Below are positions 8,012-18,570 of a stretch of DNA of 33,573 nucleotides, one piece after another. Each line of letters opens with the position of its first letter. Positions within the stretch are counted from its first letter, which is position 1. Both the position numbers and the translations under genes were made by a program. The notes below the pieces were generated by a model. The model was not told the DNA's origin and did no database searches. It saw nothing but the letters and a program-made list of their open reading frames with translations. The DNA is from Gammaproteobacteria bacterium (lineage in GTDB: Bacteria; Pseudomonadota; Gammaproteobacteria; JAJDOJ01). Location: contig JAJDOJ010000071.1 in NCBI GenBank assembly GCA_022340215.1, forward strand, positions 1 to 33,573, read 5' to 3'.

Positions 8012-8461
8012 TCACTCCCCGTCGGGCAATTCATCCGGCATCTCCGTCACCAGACCGACGCCCTCGACACCGGCCTCCTTGAGCAACACCAGGGCAGACA
8101 CCACTCGCTCGTAGGGTACGGTTCGGTGTCCCTCGACATAGACCTTATCCTTCCCACTCTCTTCGACCTTCTTCGCAACGACCTCACCGAGTTCCGTGTC
8201 ACTCAGTGGGATGCGCTCCGGTTTGACGTAGAAACGGCCATCCCCAGCAACCTGAACCACGATCGGTTCGCTGGCCCGTGTCTCCTCAGGCAGGGGCCGT
8301 GACGGCGCCTGGGGCAGATCGATCTCCACACCCTCCTGAAGCATCGGCGCGGTGACCATAAAGATCACCAGCAATACCAGCATGACGTCGATGTACGGGA
8401 CGACATTGATCTCCGACATCACACGACGACGGCGTCGAATGGGGGCGTCCAGGTCTCTCAT
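8012..8461 (-). CDS. tolR: Biopolymer transport protein TolR
   Basis: TolR is the peptidoglycan-interacting subunit of the proton-driven TolQR motor. The 149-residue protein has a short Arg-rich cytoplasmic N-terminus, INVVPYIDVMLVLLVIFMV as its single membrane helix with the essential Asp, and a periplasmic ExbD/TolR domain. It starts at ATG 8461 with GGGAAA upstream, 41 bases after tolQ. Confidence 0.95.
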   Translation of the reverse strand: MRDLDAPIRRRRRVMSEINVVPYIDVMLVLLVIFMVTAPMLQEGVEIDLPQAPSRPLPEETRASEPIVVQVAGDGRFYVKPERIPLSDTELGEVVAKKVEESGKDKVYVEGHRTVPYERVVSALVLLKEAGVEGVGLVTEMPDELPDGE

Positions 8462-8502
8462 GACATTTCCCGCCGGTTGCGACGGCTCGTGCCCGCCACG
8501 GA

Positions 8503-9189
8503 TCAGCCGGCCTGGCGCGGGGAGGCTTCCCGGGACAGGACCTGCCGTTGCAGCAAGGCCGTGAATTCCTCCATGAAGATCTCGTACTGATTAGCGAGGC
8601 GGTCGACGTCGGTGGAGAATCGGTTGTAGGCGATGACCGCAGGTATCGCGGCGAACAGACCGAGCGCTGTGGCGATGAGCGCTTCGGCGATGCCGGGGGC
8701 CACGGTGGCCAGTGTGGCCTGCTGCATGTCCGCCAGCGCGCGGAAGGCATTCATGATCCCCCACACGGTGCCGAACAGACCGATATAGGGGCTTGTGGAA
8801 CCGACCGTCGCCAGGAAAGGCAGGTAGGTCTCGAGCGAATCCACCTCGCGCTGCAGCGCAACCCGCATCGAACGGTGGGAGTTCTCCACCAGCGTCGCAG
8901 AGGTCGCACCTTCCTGCCGGTGCAGGCGGACGAATTCCTTGAAGCCGGCCGCGAAGATGTGCTGCATACCGAACAATTCGCTGCTGCCCCGGATCCGCTC
9001 GTACATCTTACCCAGATCCACACCGGACCAGAAGCGCTCCTCGAAGTCTCCGGCGAACTCACGTGCGTCGCGTAGCATACGCCACTTGCTGAAAATCATG
9101 GTCCAGGACACCACGCTTGCGATCAGCAGGAACGCCATGACGATCTGCACCACGACGCTCGCCTCGGTCACGAGACGATAGAAACTCAT
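8503..9189 (-). CDS. tolQ: TolQ proton channel subunit
   Basis: TolQ forms the pentameric proton channel around TolR in the inner membrane. The 228-residue protein starts MSFYRLVTEASVVVQ, with a first membrane helix near 8-32, a large cytoplasmic loop, and two more helices containing LPFLATVGSTSPYIGLFGTVWGIMNAF and APGIAEALIATALGLFAAIPAVIAYN. The ATG at 9189 has AGGTTGAC before it. A longer open frame exists but its extra 51 residues overlap ybgC. The start lies 1 base beyond the ybgC stop codon. Confidence 0.95.
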   Translation of the reverse strand: MSFYRLVTEASVVVQIVMAFLLIASVVSWTMIFSKWRMLRDAREFAGDFEERFWSGVDLGKMYERIRGSSELFGMQHIFAAGFKEFVRLHRQEGATSATLVENSHRSMRVALQREVDSLETYLPFLATVGSTSPYIGLFGTVWGIMNAFRALADMQQATLATVAPGIAEALIATALGLFAAIPAVIAYNRFSTDVDRLANQYEIFMEEFTALLQRQVLSREASPRQAG

Positions 9190-9190
9190 G

Positions 9191-9598
9191 TCAACCTGCA
9201 CGGGAAAGGTCCTTTCTAAGATTTTCCGGAATGGGTCGGGGTCGAAACGAGGCGGCGTCGAGGCAGGCCACCCGGACCACGCCATCGGCCGCGATTGTCC
9301 GATCGGACAGGAGCACCTGTTGCTCGAACGTGACACTCGCACGATTCAGCTCGGAACGCGTGGCGTTTACCTCCAGGAGATCATTGAAACGCGCGGGCCT
9401 GATGAAGTTCACACTGGCCGAGCGCACGGCGAAGAGCAGCCCCTCCTCGCGGATCAATGTATCCTGTTCGTAACCCAGCGCGCGGAGCCACTCCGTTCTC
9501 GCCCGCTCCATGAACCTGAGGTAATTGGCGTAGTACACCACGCCGCCGGCATCGGTGTCCTCATAGTACACGCGAACGGTGATGGAAAATCCTGCCAA
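9191..9598 (-). CDS. ybgC: Tol-Pal-associated acyl-CoA thioesterase YbgC
   Basis: This 135-residue hotdog-fold thioesterase is the standard first gene of the tol-pal operon. It contains VYYEDTDAGGVVYYANYLRF, the catalytic-Asp signature of the 4-hydroxybenzoyl-CoA thioesterase family, followed by MERARTEWLRALG. The start is a TTG at 9598, placed where homologues begin, and no strong ribosome site is visible. The 79 bases to the thiC stop must hold the operon promoter, although I cannot point to a convincing one. Confidence 0.92.
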   Translation of the reverse strand: MAGFSITVRVYYEDTDAGGVVYYANYLRFMERARTEWLRALGYEQDTLIREEGLLFAVRSASVNFIRPARFNDLLEVNATRSELNRASVTFEQQVLLSDRTIAADGVVRVACLDAASFRPRPIPENLRKDLSRAG

Positions 9599-9677
9599 GG
9601 GCGAAACGTCTTTTGTCTATTCGAGATGAACCCCACGACACGTGCACCCGCGGCTCGCAACCAATACCCCAACGAGC

Positions 9678-11612
<1,935 letters not shown>

Positions 11613-11625
11613 TCATCGACCTTCC

Positions 11626-11715
11626 CTGAAGCATTCCCTCCGCTGGTGCTAACCAGTTCAGGTTCCAAGGGTTTTTCTCAGCATCCCGGTAGAAGGACGC
11701 ACCCCCAGCTTGCAG
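11626..11715 (-). promoter_or_regulatory. TPP riboswitch (THI element)
   Basis: The minus-strand leader of thiC contains the diagnostic blocks GGGGTGC, CTGAGA, ACCCTTGGAACCTGA, CTGGTTAGCACCAG and GGAGGGAA in the right order and spacing. The outer CTGCAAGC and GCTTCAG segments form the closing stem. It should repress thiC when thiamine pyrophosphate is plentiful. Confidence 0.96.
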
Positions 11716-11724
11716 TCAGGCCAC

Positions 11725-11751
11725 GGTATAGAAGTCCGCCCATGTTTTCAA
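11725..11751 (-). promoter_or_regulatory. Candidate thiC promoter
   Basis: TTGAAA (11746-11751) and TATACC (11725-11730) on the minus strand are 15 bases apart, slightly short for sigma-70. They lie directly upstream of the riboswitch, where the promoter is expected. Confidence 0.45.
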
Positions 11752-11771
11752 GGACACGATCATCGGGGGAT

Positions 11772-13259
11772 TCACCCGCCGAGGGCCTTGCGCAGCGCAC
11801 GCACCACGGTGGTGATGACCTCGACCCGTGCGAATCGCTTGTCGTCACCCGGAATAAGATGCCAGGGCGCGAACTCGGTACTGGTCCGCGATACCATATC
11901 GTCGATCGCCTCACGGTAGAGGTCCCACTTCTCGCGGTTTCGCCAGTCCTCGTCCGTGATCTTGTGCTGCTTGTACGGCGTCTGTTCGCGAAGCTGGAAA
12001 CGGTTCAGTTGCTCCTCCTTGCTGATGTGAACCCAGAACTTCAGCAGGACGTCGCCACGCTCGGTCAACTGCTCCTCGAAACTGTTGATCTGCCGATAGG
12101 CAGCCTGCCACTCCAAGGGGGTTGCGAAACCTTCGACACGCTCAACCAGGACGCGCCCGTACCAGCTGCGGTCGAAGATCCGCATGTGCCCGGCGCGCGG
12201 CACGTGACGCCAGAACCGCCAGAGATAATGGTGCGCCAGCTCCTCGTCGGTCGGTGCGGCCACCGAGATGGTGCGCCGCAGCCGCGCGTCGACGGCCTGG
12301 GTCACGCGGCGGATCGCCCCGCCTTTGCCGGCGGCGTCCCAGCCCTCGAACACGAGTATGCAGGCGCGCTTCTGTCGATAGGCCTCCCAGGCGAGTGCGG
12401 TCAATACCCCCTGCATCTCGGCGAGCCGATTCCTGTAGTCTTTCTTCTCGAGCCGCTGACCGAGATCGACCGTGTCGAGCACCGTGATGTCGTCCACGTC
12501 GGTATCGCCCAGGCCTACGGCATCGGAGGCATCCTGAGCCGCCGATGCCGCATCCCCGTGCATCACTTCTTCCAAGGCCCGACAGACCAGCTCTCCAGTC
12601 CTGATATCCCGATAGTTCTTGTCGGTCGCCTCGATGATGTGCCAGGGGGCGACCCCGGTATCGGTGGCTCGAACAATCCGTTCGGCGATGGACATAAACC
12701 GGGCGTATTCCTTTTTACTTCCCGTGTACTCCTTGGCCATGTTCCAGTAGCTCTGCTGATCGTGCGTGCTCTGCTCCAGCCGGTCCTTCTGCTCCTTTCT
12801 GGGGAGGTGATACCAGAGCTTCACGAACTTCGCGCCGTCCTGGCAGAGCATGCGCTCGAAATCGCCGATCCGGTTGAGCTGCGTCTCGACACGACCGTCC
12901 TCCACGCTGAGGTAGGCGTCGTCGATCACGTCGTTGTACCAGGCGCCGAAGAAGATGCCGATCGTCCCCCTCGCCGGCAACACCCGCCAATAGCGCCATG
13001 CCTTGGGCCGTTCGTTCTCTTCGTCGGACTGCTCCCAGAACGACCAGTTCTCCAGGCCCCGCGTGTCGAGCCATTCGTTCAGGCGATTCACCACGGCCCC
13101 TTTACCGGCGCCCTGGACCCCGGAAACGATGATGATCACCGGTGACGCCGATTTGCCCAGCTCACGCTGGCAGATCAGCAGACGCGTACGCAATGCGGCT
13201 TCCTGCTCCTTGAACGCTTCCTTCGACAGCTTATGGCCCAACTCCGCGGCTTCGAACAC
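11772..13259 (-). CDS. pap: Polyphosphate:AMP phosphotransferase (two-domain PPK2, class II)
   Basis: The enzyme moves phosphate from polyphosphate to AMP to make ADP. The 495 residues form two PPK2 modules in tandem. The first has a P-loop-like motif SGVQGAGKG at 46-54 and the second GWDAAGKGG at 306-314, followed by RSWYGRVLVERVEGF, the lid/Walker B region. This double layout and length match the Acinetobacter-type PAP. The start is a GTG at 13259 preceded by a strong AAAGGAGGAT. It is transcribed away from the PIMT gene and ends just before the thiC promoter. Confidence 0.9.
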   Translation of the reverse strand: MFEAAELGHKLSKEAFKEQEAALRTRLLICQRELGKSASPVIIIVSGVQGAGKGAVVNRLNEWLDTRGLENWSFWEQSDEENERPKAWRYWRVLPARGTIGIFFGAWYNDVIDDAYLSVEDGRVETQLNRIGDFERMLCQDGAKFVKLWYHLPRKEQKDRLEQSTHDQQSYWNMAKEYTGSKKEYARFMSIAERIVRATDTGVAPWHIIEATDKNYRDIRTGELVCRALEEVMHGDAASAAQDASDAVGLGDTDVDDITVLDTVDLGQRLEKKDYRNRLAEMQGVLTALAWEAYRQKRACILVFEGWDAAGKGGAIRRVTQAVDARLRRTISVAAPTDEELAHHYLWRFWRHVPRAGHMRIFDRSWYGRVLVERVEGFATPLEWQAAYRQINSFEEQLTERGDVLLKFWVHISKEEQLNRFQLREQTPYKQHKITDEDWRNREKWDLYREAIDDMVSRTSTEFAPWHLIPGDDKRFARVEVITTVVRALRKALGG

Positions 13260-13453
13260 GGCCTATCCTCCTTTATGTTTGGTTCCAGTGAAGTATAGCC
13301 CTACCCGGTTCGGTCGAATCCTGATTCCTCGGCGTCGAATGGCCGCCAAAGACGAACGCTTCCCCCCGCTCGCGACTGCCGGGCGGACTTGCCCGGCACC
13401 GGCTTTGTCCGTAACCTTTAGCGGTTGCCGTAACGACCTGATGGAACGTTCGA
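13260..13453. promoter_or_regulatory. Divergent intergenic region between pap and the PIMT gene
   Basis: For the minus-strand pap gene a good -10 box TATACT lies at 13292-13297, but no clear -35 element is placed upstream of it. A perfect 8-bp inverted repeat, TGCCGGGC / GCCCGGCA with a 6-base spacer, occupies 13377-13398. It lacks a T-run and could be a hairpin or a protein-binding site. No gene is present. Confidence 0.4.
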
Positions 13454-14113
13454 ATGGAATTTGACCTGGACAAGGCGCGAATCAACATGATCGAGCAGCA
13501 GATCCGTCCCTGGGACGTGCTGGATCAGAAGGTGCTGGACACGATTGCCGCGGTGCCTCGCGAGAACTTTGTCCCCGCCGCCTGGCGCAACCTCGCGTTC
13601 GCGGATTTCGGGATTCCGCTCGGACACGGGCAGGTGATGATGGAGCCGAAACTGGAAGGCCGGATGCTGCAGGAACTGGAGATCGGACCCGAGGACCGGA
13701 TCCTGGAGATCGGCACCGGCAGCGGATACGTGACCGCCTGTCTCGCGCGCCTGGGTCGCGAGGTCGACAGTATCGAGATCCACGAGGATTTTTCCTCCGA
13801 GGCCGCTGGCCGGCTTCAACGGGCGTCAATCGGCAACGCGTCGCTGCTCAATGGCGACGCCTCCTCTGGCTGGGACAACGGGAAACGCTATGACGTGATC
13901 GCGGTAACGGGATCGCTGCCCGAGTATCAATCCGACTTCGAGCACTCCCTTGAGATCGGCGGCCGCCTGTTCGTGATCGTCGGGGAGGCGCCCGCCATGA
14001 CCGCGCTATTGATAAGGTGCGCGAGCGAATCGGAAGTCACCCGTACGAAGCTGTTCGAGACCGTGCTCGTGCCACTCGAGAATGCCGTGAAACCGGCCGA
14101 GTTCGTTTTCTGA
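13454..14113 (+). CDS. Protein-L-isoaspartate O-methyltransferase-like protein
   Basis: This 219-residue SAM-dependent methyltransferase belongs to the PIMT fold family: LEIGTGSGYVTACLA at about 84-98 is the SAM-binding motif, with NFVPAAWRNLAF and GHGQVMMEPKLEGRML before it. True Pcm enzymes repair isoaspartyl residues; in this branch the substrate motif differs, so repair activity is not assured. Homologues lie beside a rhodanese gene and tolC in many gammaproteobacteria, as here. The ATG at 13454 has only a weak ribosome site (GGAAC). Confidence 0.82.
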   Translation: MEFDLDKARINMIEQQIRPWDVLDQKVLDTIAAVPRENFVPAAWRNLAFADFGIPLGHGQVMMEPKLEGRMLQELEIGPEDRILEIGTGSGYVTACLARLGREVDSIEIHEDFSSEAAGRLQRASIGNASLLNGDASSGWDNGKRYDVIAVTGSLPEYQSDFEHSLEIGGRLFVIVGEAPAMTALLIRCASESEVTRTKLFETVLVPLENAVKPAEFVF

Positions 14114-14266
14114 GGAGGCTCCGAGCAAGATGGGCGAGACGAACACAGCGCAAGGTGCGCGAAGTGACGCGGTGGAACCCGTTCACGCAGAAAGGCGACA
14201 CAGCGAGCACCACACATCACAGGCAGGCACCGTCGCAGCGGTCTGTGCAGAACTGCCCTGACGACC

Positions 14267-14587
14267 GTGCGAAACCTCACGCCTTTCGCCCTGCAGGAGT
14301 ACCTGGAAACGGCGGACCCCGCGCCGCTCCTCCTGGACGTCCGGGAGCCTTGGGAGTACCAGCGTGTGCACCTGCCCGAATCGCAACTCGTCCCGATGCG
14401 CCAGATCCCCGCGGCGGCGCAATCCCTGGAGACCGACCGGGAGATCGTCGTGATCTGTCATCACGGCGTTCGCAGCCGGCAGGTCGCCATGTTCCTGGAG
14501 TCGAGGGGATTCGGGCGAGTCATCAACCTGCAAGGTGGCATCGATGCCTGGGCGCGTGAACTCGATCCGTCGATGCCGACCTATTGA
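14267..14587 (+). CDS. Single-domain rhodanese-like protein
   Basis: This 106-residue cytoplasmic protein is one rhodanese domain: LLLDVREPWEY near 21-31 and the active-site loop CHHGVRS with the sulfur-carrying Cys at 64, then NLQGGIDAWA. It could move sulfane sulfur, for example from thiosulfate, though the physiological partner is unknown. The start is taken as GTG at 14267. The 153-base gap after the PIMT gene holds no other gene. It is in the PIMT-rhodanese-tolC-waaA run, probably one transcription unit. Confidence 0.88.
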   Translation: MRNLTPFALQEYLETADPAPLLLDVREPWEYQRVHLPESQLVPMRQIPAAAQSLETDREIVVICHHGVRSRQVAMFLESRGFGRVINLQGGIDAWARELDPSMPTY

Positions 14588-14677
14588 AGGACGCGTCAAA
14601 CAGGCATTGAACCGGAAATCAGGCCCGATCGCATCGTCACTTCGACCCTGGATAGAGCACTTAGGAGACCGGCATTC

Positions 14678-16003
14678 ATGTCGCTGACACAAACCCTGCG
14701 CTTAGTGACCGTCATGGCAGTCCTGATCCCTGGCGCGCACGCCAGTGCCGCGGATCTCAATCAGGTCTACGATCTCGCCCTGACCCGGGATGCAGTCTAT
14801 CAGGCGGCACAGGCCCAGTACCTTGCCGCGCGGGAGGCCACGCCCCAGGCGCGCTCGTTCCTGCTGCCGCAGTTCAACGCTTATGCTGATTATGGCCAGT
14901 CAGACACCTCGATCCGTAAAGACCAGACGTTCGGCGACCGGGACTTCAACTCCGGGCAGACCCAGTACGGCCTGAACGCCACTCAGGTCATCTTCGACCG
15001 GGAACTGTTCATCGGCCTCGACCAGGCGGAAAAGAGCGTCATGCAGGCCGAAGCCGAGGTCGAGGCCGCCCGGCAGGACCTGATCCTACGCACCGCCTCG
15101 GCCTATTTCGAGGTCCTGTCGGCCGAGGACACCGTGCGCTTTACCGGCGCCGCCAAGGAGGCGCTCTACAAGCAGTTCGAACAGGCGGAGAAACGTTTCG
15201 ACGTCGGGCTTATCGCCATCACCGACGTGAAGGTGGCGCAGGCCGACTTCGACAATGCCCGCGCGCTGGAGATCACCGCCATCAACGATCTGGCGATCGC
15301 GAAATCATCCCTCTGGGTCATCATCGGTGAAAGGCTAGGGGAAATCTCCAAACTCTCGGACCGCATGCCACTGGTCACGCCCCAACCCGAGGACATACAG
15401 GCGTGGATCGAAAAAGCGCTGGATCAGAACCTCGACCTGATCGCCACCCGTCTCGCGTCCGAGAATGCGGCACTAGAGGTCAAACGGCAACGCTCCGGAC
15501 ACTATCCAAAATTCGGGCTGGACGGTACGGCGAACCAGAACAACACCGACGCGGGCATCTTCGGCGGTCGCGATACCACCACCCTCGGTTTCTCTGTGCG
15601 AATGGACCTTCCGATCTATTCCGGCGGTCGCGTCAACTCGCTTACGCGCGAGGCACAGTACGATTTCCAGCGGGCGCAGGACGCACTCATCGAGACGCAA
15701 CGGAACACCACCAAACAGGCGGCGGACTCCTATCTCACCGTGCTTTCCAATATCAGCCGGGTGGAGGCATTGAAACTAGCGGTAGAGTCGAACCAGGCCT
15801 CATACGAGGCAACAAAGGCGGGCTTCGATGTGGGTACCCGGACCTCGGTGGACGTGTCGCTGGCGATCCGGGGCCTGTTTCAGGCGGAACGCGACTACGC
15901 CGTATCCCGTTACGAGTATCTCCTTGCGACCCTAAGCCTGAAGCGCTCGGCCGGCACGCTGACCGTGGACGACATCAACAAGATCAACGCCTGGCTGGAC
16001 TGA
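14678..16003 (+). CDS. tolC: TolC family outer membrane channel
   Basis: This is the outer-membrane trimeric exit duct for type I secretion and multidrug efflux. The 441-residue protein has a signal peptide (about 1-25, ending HASAADL) and two structural repeats of the TolC fold. Characteristic stretches are LNQVYDLALTRDAVYQAA, KRFDVGLIAITDVKVAQADFD and, in the second half, GFDVGTRTSVDVSLAIRGL. The ATG follows TTAGGAGACC. The gene order PIMT-rhodanese-tolC-waaA supports a TolC identity rather than a dedicated heavy-metal efflux channel. Confidence 0.93.
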   Translation: MSLTQTLRLVTVMAVLIPGAHASAADLNQVYDLALTRDAVYQAAQAQYLAAREATPQARSFLLPQFNAYADYGQSDTSIRKDQTFGDRDFNSGQTQYGLNATQVIFDRELFIGLDQAEKSVMQAEAEVEAARQDLILRTASAYFEVLSAEDTVRFTGAAKEALYKQFEQAEKRFDVGLIAITDVKVAQADFDNARALEITAINDLAIAKSSLWVIIGERLGEISKLSDRMPLVTPQPEDIQAWIEKALDQNLDLIATRLASENAALEVKRQRSGHYPKFGLDGTANQNNTDAGIFGGRDTTTLGFSVRMDLPIYSGGRVNSLTREAQYDFQRAQDALIETQRNTTKQAADSYLTVLSNISRVEALKLAVESNQASYEATKAGFDVGTRTSVDVSLAIRGLFQAERDYAVSRYEYLLATLSLKRSAGTLTVDDINKINAWLD

Positions 16004-16031
16004 TCGCGGAGGAAAACGCGCGCGTCCGCCC

Positions 16032-17321
16032 GTGCGTCTTCTGTACCGCTTCCTGACCTGGCTGGCCCTGCCAGCGCTGATCGCCTGGGTCGCATTACAG
16101 GCGCGCAGGGCGGGCGGCAGGAGGTTCCTGCACCAGCGTCTCGGCTGGTCTTATCCCCGGCTCGAGCGGACGGTCTGGTTCCACTGCGCCTCGGTTGGCG
16201 AGGTACAGGCCGCCTGCCCGCTGGTACGTAGGGTCATCGAGACCTGCCCTGCGCGGAAGGTAATCATCACCACCAACACGGCAACCGGCGCGCAGATCGT
16301 CGAAAGGACCTTCGGCAATCGCGTCTCTCACGCCTGGTTGCCCCTGGACTATTCCTCCGCGGTCAACCGGTTGCTCCGGGCCATCCACCCGGACTGCCTG
16401 CTGGTCTGTGAAACCGAAATCTGGCCGAATCTTTACGAGCGCTGCGCCGCACAGGCAATTCCGGTGGCCCTGTTCAATGCACGACTCTCGGATCGCACCC
16501 TGGGAGCGCCCGGCTTCGTCCGCAGGCTGTACCGGGGTGCGCTCCGGCAGGTCCGTGTGATACTCGCCCGCTCCGATGACGACGAGCGGGGGTTCGTCGC
16601 GCTGGGCGCGAGCCCGGATCGGATTCGCGTCCTGGGCAACCTGAAATACTCGGCCTGCGCTGGATCCGAATCGACGACGGAAGCCGATCCGGTGGTGCGC
16701 CCCTACTGGCTCGCCGCCTCGACGCACGACGATGAGGAGATTCGCCTGGACCACGTCTGGCAACGGATCGACGTACCGGGGATCCTGCCGGTCATTGCCC
16801 CGCGCCACCCGAACCGTGGCGATGCCATCTTCAATTCATTGACCCGGGCCGGCAGGCGGGTGGCAAGGCGCAGCGCGGGTGACGCCGTCGGACCGGACAC
16901 AGACGTCTATCTGGCCGATACCCTTGGTGAGTTGCCTGGTCTGATGCGTCATGCACGCTTTGTCTTCATGGGCGGATCGCTTATCCCCTACGGCGGACAC
17001 AACGTGCTGGAACCCGCCCGTCTCGGCAAGGCGGTCATCGTCGGGCCTCACACCGACGATTTCAGGGAGGAGGTGGCGCTGCTCGCCGGACGCGATGCGC
17101 TGATCCAGGTCGAGGACGACGAGGACCTTGAACACGTCATGCGGGAACTGAGTCGGGACGAGGCACGGTGCGCGGCGCTGGGTGCCAGGGCGCTGGAGTT
17201 CTCCCAGGCTCAGGAGCGGATCGGGGACGACTACCTCCGCGCGCTCAGGGAGTACGGGATCCTGCCGGATTGCATGGGTCCGCGCAACCACCTCACCCGC
17301 ATGCCCCTTGTGCAGAGGTGA
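16032..17321 (+). CDS. waaA: 3-deoxy-D-manno-octulosonic acid transferase WaaA (KdtA)
   Basis: WaaA adds Kdo sugars to lipid A precursor on the cytoplasmic face of the inner membrane. The 429-residue protein has an N-terminal membrane anchor (about 5-23), HCASVGEVQAA with the catalytic Glu at 57, VCETEIWPNL, and the C-terminal donor-binding signature MGGSLIPYGGHNVLEPA. The start is GTG at 16032. The last residues (from REYGILPDC on) are atypical for the family, and their DNA includes one copy of a 23-bp direct repeat found again at 23910. Confidence 0.95.
   Translation: MRLLYRFLTWLALPALIAWVALQARRAGGRRFLHQRLGWSYPRLERTVWFHCASVGEVQAACPLVRRVIETCPARKVIITTNTATGAQIVERTFGNRVSHAWLPLDYSSAVNRLLRAIHPDCLLVCETEIWPNLYERCAAQAIPVALFNARLSDRTLGAPGFVRRLYRGALRQVRVILARSDDDERGFVALGASPDRIRVLGNLKYSACAGSESTTEADPVVRPYWLAASTHDDEEIRLDHVWQRIDVPGILPVIAPRHPNRGDAIFNSLTRAGRRVARRSAGDAVGPDTDVYLADTLGELPGLMRHARFVFMGGSLIPYGGHNVLEPARLGKAVIVGPHTDDFREEVALLAGRDALIQVEDDEDLEHVMRELSRDEARCAALGARALEFSQAQERIGDDYLRALREYGILPDCMGPRNHLTRMPLVQR
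17252..17274 (+). repeat. 23-bp direct repeat, left copy (inside the 3' end of waaA)
   Basis: GTACGGGATCCTGCCGGATTGCA is present here and, exactly and in the same orientation, at 23910-23932. The match continues upstream as TCAGGGAG with a 2-base gap. The two copies bracket the GH130/glycosyltransferase cassette. Confidence 0.85.
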
Positions 17322-17465
17322 GCATCGACGCAAGCAGTCTCCTCGACAACCTCAATCTCGCCCTGATGGTCAGCGGGACGGCGCGAAAGGGCCGGTGGCC
17401 GATCGGGACCGACGTCATCTATCTCGATTCCTCCGGTGCGAACAGCAGCCTCAAGCGCGTCGACC
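17318..17465 (+). pseudogene. Outer-membrane beta-barrel protein, internal fragment
   Basis: In the frame of base 17318, overlapping the waaA stop, the translation reads LLDNLNLALMVSGTARKGRWP followed by IGTDVIYLDSSG. The pattern ARKGRWxxxTDVIYLD is typical of a family of uncharacterised porin-like outer-membrane proteins. There is no start or signal peptide, and the frame runs straight into copy 3 of the palindromic element, so both ends are missing. The family call rests on this one motif. Confidence 0.5.
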
Positions 17466-17629
17466 TTAGGCGATTTCTGTCAAATGACATACCATCCTGC
17501 TTGTCTTTGTCGTCCGTCCTCTGTGTTGCGACAACCGTTACAGAGTTCGACTATGCGCCGGTTGCCGCGCCTGGATGACGAACGATAATCCGGCGCAATC
17601 TGGTATGCCATTTTCCGGCAATCGCCTAA
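17466..17629 (+). repeat. 164-bp palindromic MITE-like element, copy 3
   Basis: The unit runs TTAGGCGATTTCTGTCAAAT to GGCAATCGCCTAA, with imperfect inverted arms of about 70 bases each. It is nearly identical to copy 2. The left edge interrupts a barrel-protein remnant. The right edge overlaps the end of the GH130 gene, whose TAG stop (minus strand, 17626-17628) is part of the element's terminus. Confidence 0.9.
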
Positions 17630-18570
17630 AAGGCTGGCCGGCTGTTGCTCAGGCAAAGGTCAACCAGATCGTCGAGGCGTGCGGTCCCGGCACACATCAC
17701 GGTGTCCGCTCCGCCCCAGTATATCCTTACGCCGCCGTGGTCGTCGGCGACTGCACCGCAGGTAAAAACAACGTTGTGTACATAGCCCGTGATTTCCCAG
17801 GGATCCTCCGGGGCAAGCACCCATTCGTCCGAAACGCCGATCATCTTGGCCGGATTGGCGAGGTCGTGCAGCGCCACGCCGAGGCGATAGACCGCCCCGT
17901 CCATCGTCTCGAATACCCCGTGATAGATGCTGAGCCAGCCGCGCTCTGTCCGGATCGGGGTCGCACCGGGGCCGATTTTCGACTCGTCCCAATGGTAGTG
18001 CACCGGCTTCATCACCACCTCCGAATCGCCCCAATGCACCAGATCTGGCGACCATGAAAGCCACACGGACCAGGGGCTGATCTCCGAATGGGGGCGATCC
18101 AGACGGGCGTAACGACCGTTGAACCGCTGCGGAAAAATAACGACGTTACGCATATCCGCCTGGGTGATCAGTGCCATCCTCTCGACAGTCCGGAAATCCC
18201 GAGTCCTGGCAAGCGCGATACGCACGCCATGGCGCGAATAGGCACTGTAGGTAATCAGGTATTCCCCGTCGATGCACGAGATTCTGGGGTCCTCTACCCC
18301 GAAGGCCTCGTACTCCGCAAATACGCCTTCTGTCGCCGGCGTCATGAAGGGCTCTGGTCCAGCCCTGAACTTGAACCCGTCGTCGCTCTCGGCGATGCCG
18401 ATGATCGATCGACCGTTACGCAGGTGAGATCTAAATAGCATGATCGTACGGTCGCCATACAGTGCAATACCGGCATTGTGTACCGTCGCCACTGGATAGG
18501 GGATGTCGTCCGGGGTGAGAACCGGGTTGGCTGGGTAGCGTTCGATCACCGGTCTGTTAGTCCGTCCCAT
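17626..18570 (-). CDS. GH130-family glycoside phosphorylase/hydrolase (short form)
   Basis: GH130 enzymes cleave beta-mannosides, mostly by phosphorolysis to mannose 1-phosphate. The 314-residue protein is one five-bladed propeller: NPVLTP near 15, EAFGVEDPRI at 88-97 with the presumed catalytic Asp 94, NGRYARLDRPH at 151-161, and SIYHGV at 214-219, where Arg and His residues could bind phosphate. There is no signal peptide, so it should act in the cytoplasm. GGAGG precedes the ATG, which overlaps the end of the upstream glycosyltransferase by 14 bases. The C-terminus NSRPAF ends at a stop supplied by the palindromic element. The substrate cannot be read from sequence. Confidence 0.85.
   Translation of the reverse strand: MGRTNRPVIERYPANPVLTPDDIPYPVATVHNAGIALYGDRTIMLFRSHLRNGRSIIGIAESDDGFKFRAGPEPFMTPATEGVFAEYEAFGVEDPRISCIDGEYLITYSAYSRHGVRIALARTRDFRTVERMALITQADMRNVVIFPQRFNGRYARLDRPHSEISPWSVWLSWSPDLVHWGDSEVVMKPVHYHWDESKIGPGATPIRTERGWLSIYHGVFETMDGAVYRLGVALHDLANPAKMIGVSDEWVLAPEDPWEITGYVHNVVFTCGAVADDHGGVRIYWGGADTVMCAGTARLDDLVDLCLSNSRPAF

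Noticed and set aside
6962-8302. 446-residue plus-strand ORF opposite tolA and tolR
   Set aside because: It is antisense to the Glu/Lys/Ala-rich tolA helix and begins inside the palindromic element. Its Leu/Phe/Arg runs mirror the repeated codons of tolA and have no domain.
11646-13145. 499-residue plus-strand ORF opposite pap
   Set aside because: It is antisense to a clear two-domain PPK2 protein and starts within the riboswitch region. No motif is recognisable.
13377-13398. 8-bp inverted repeat considered as a terminator
   Set aside because: No T-run follows on either strand, and it lies between divergent genes where no transcript should end.
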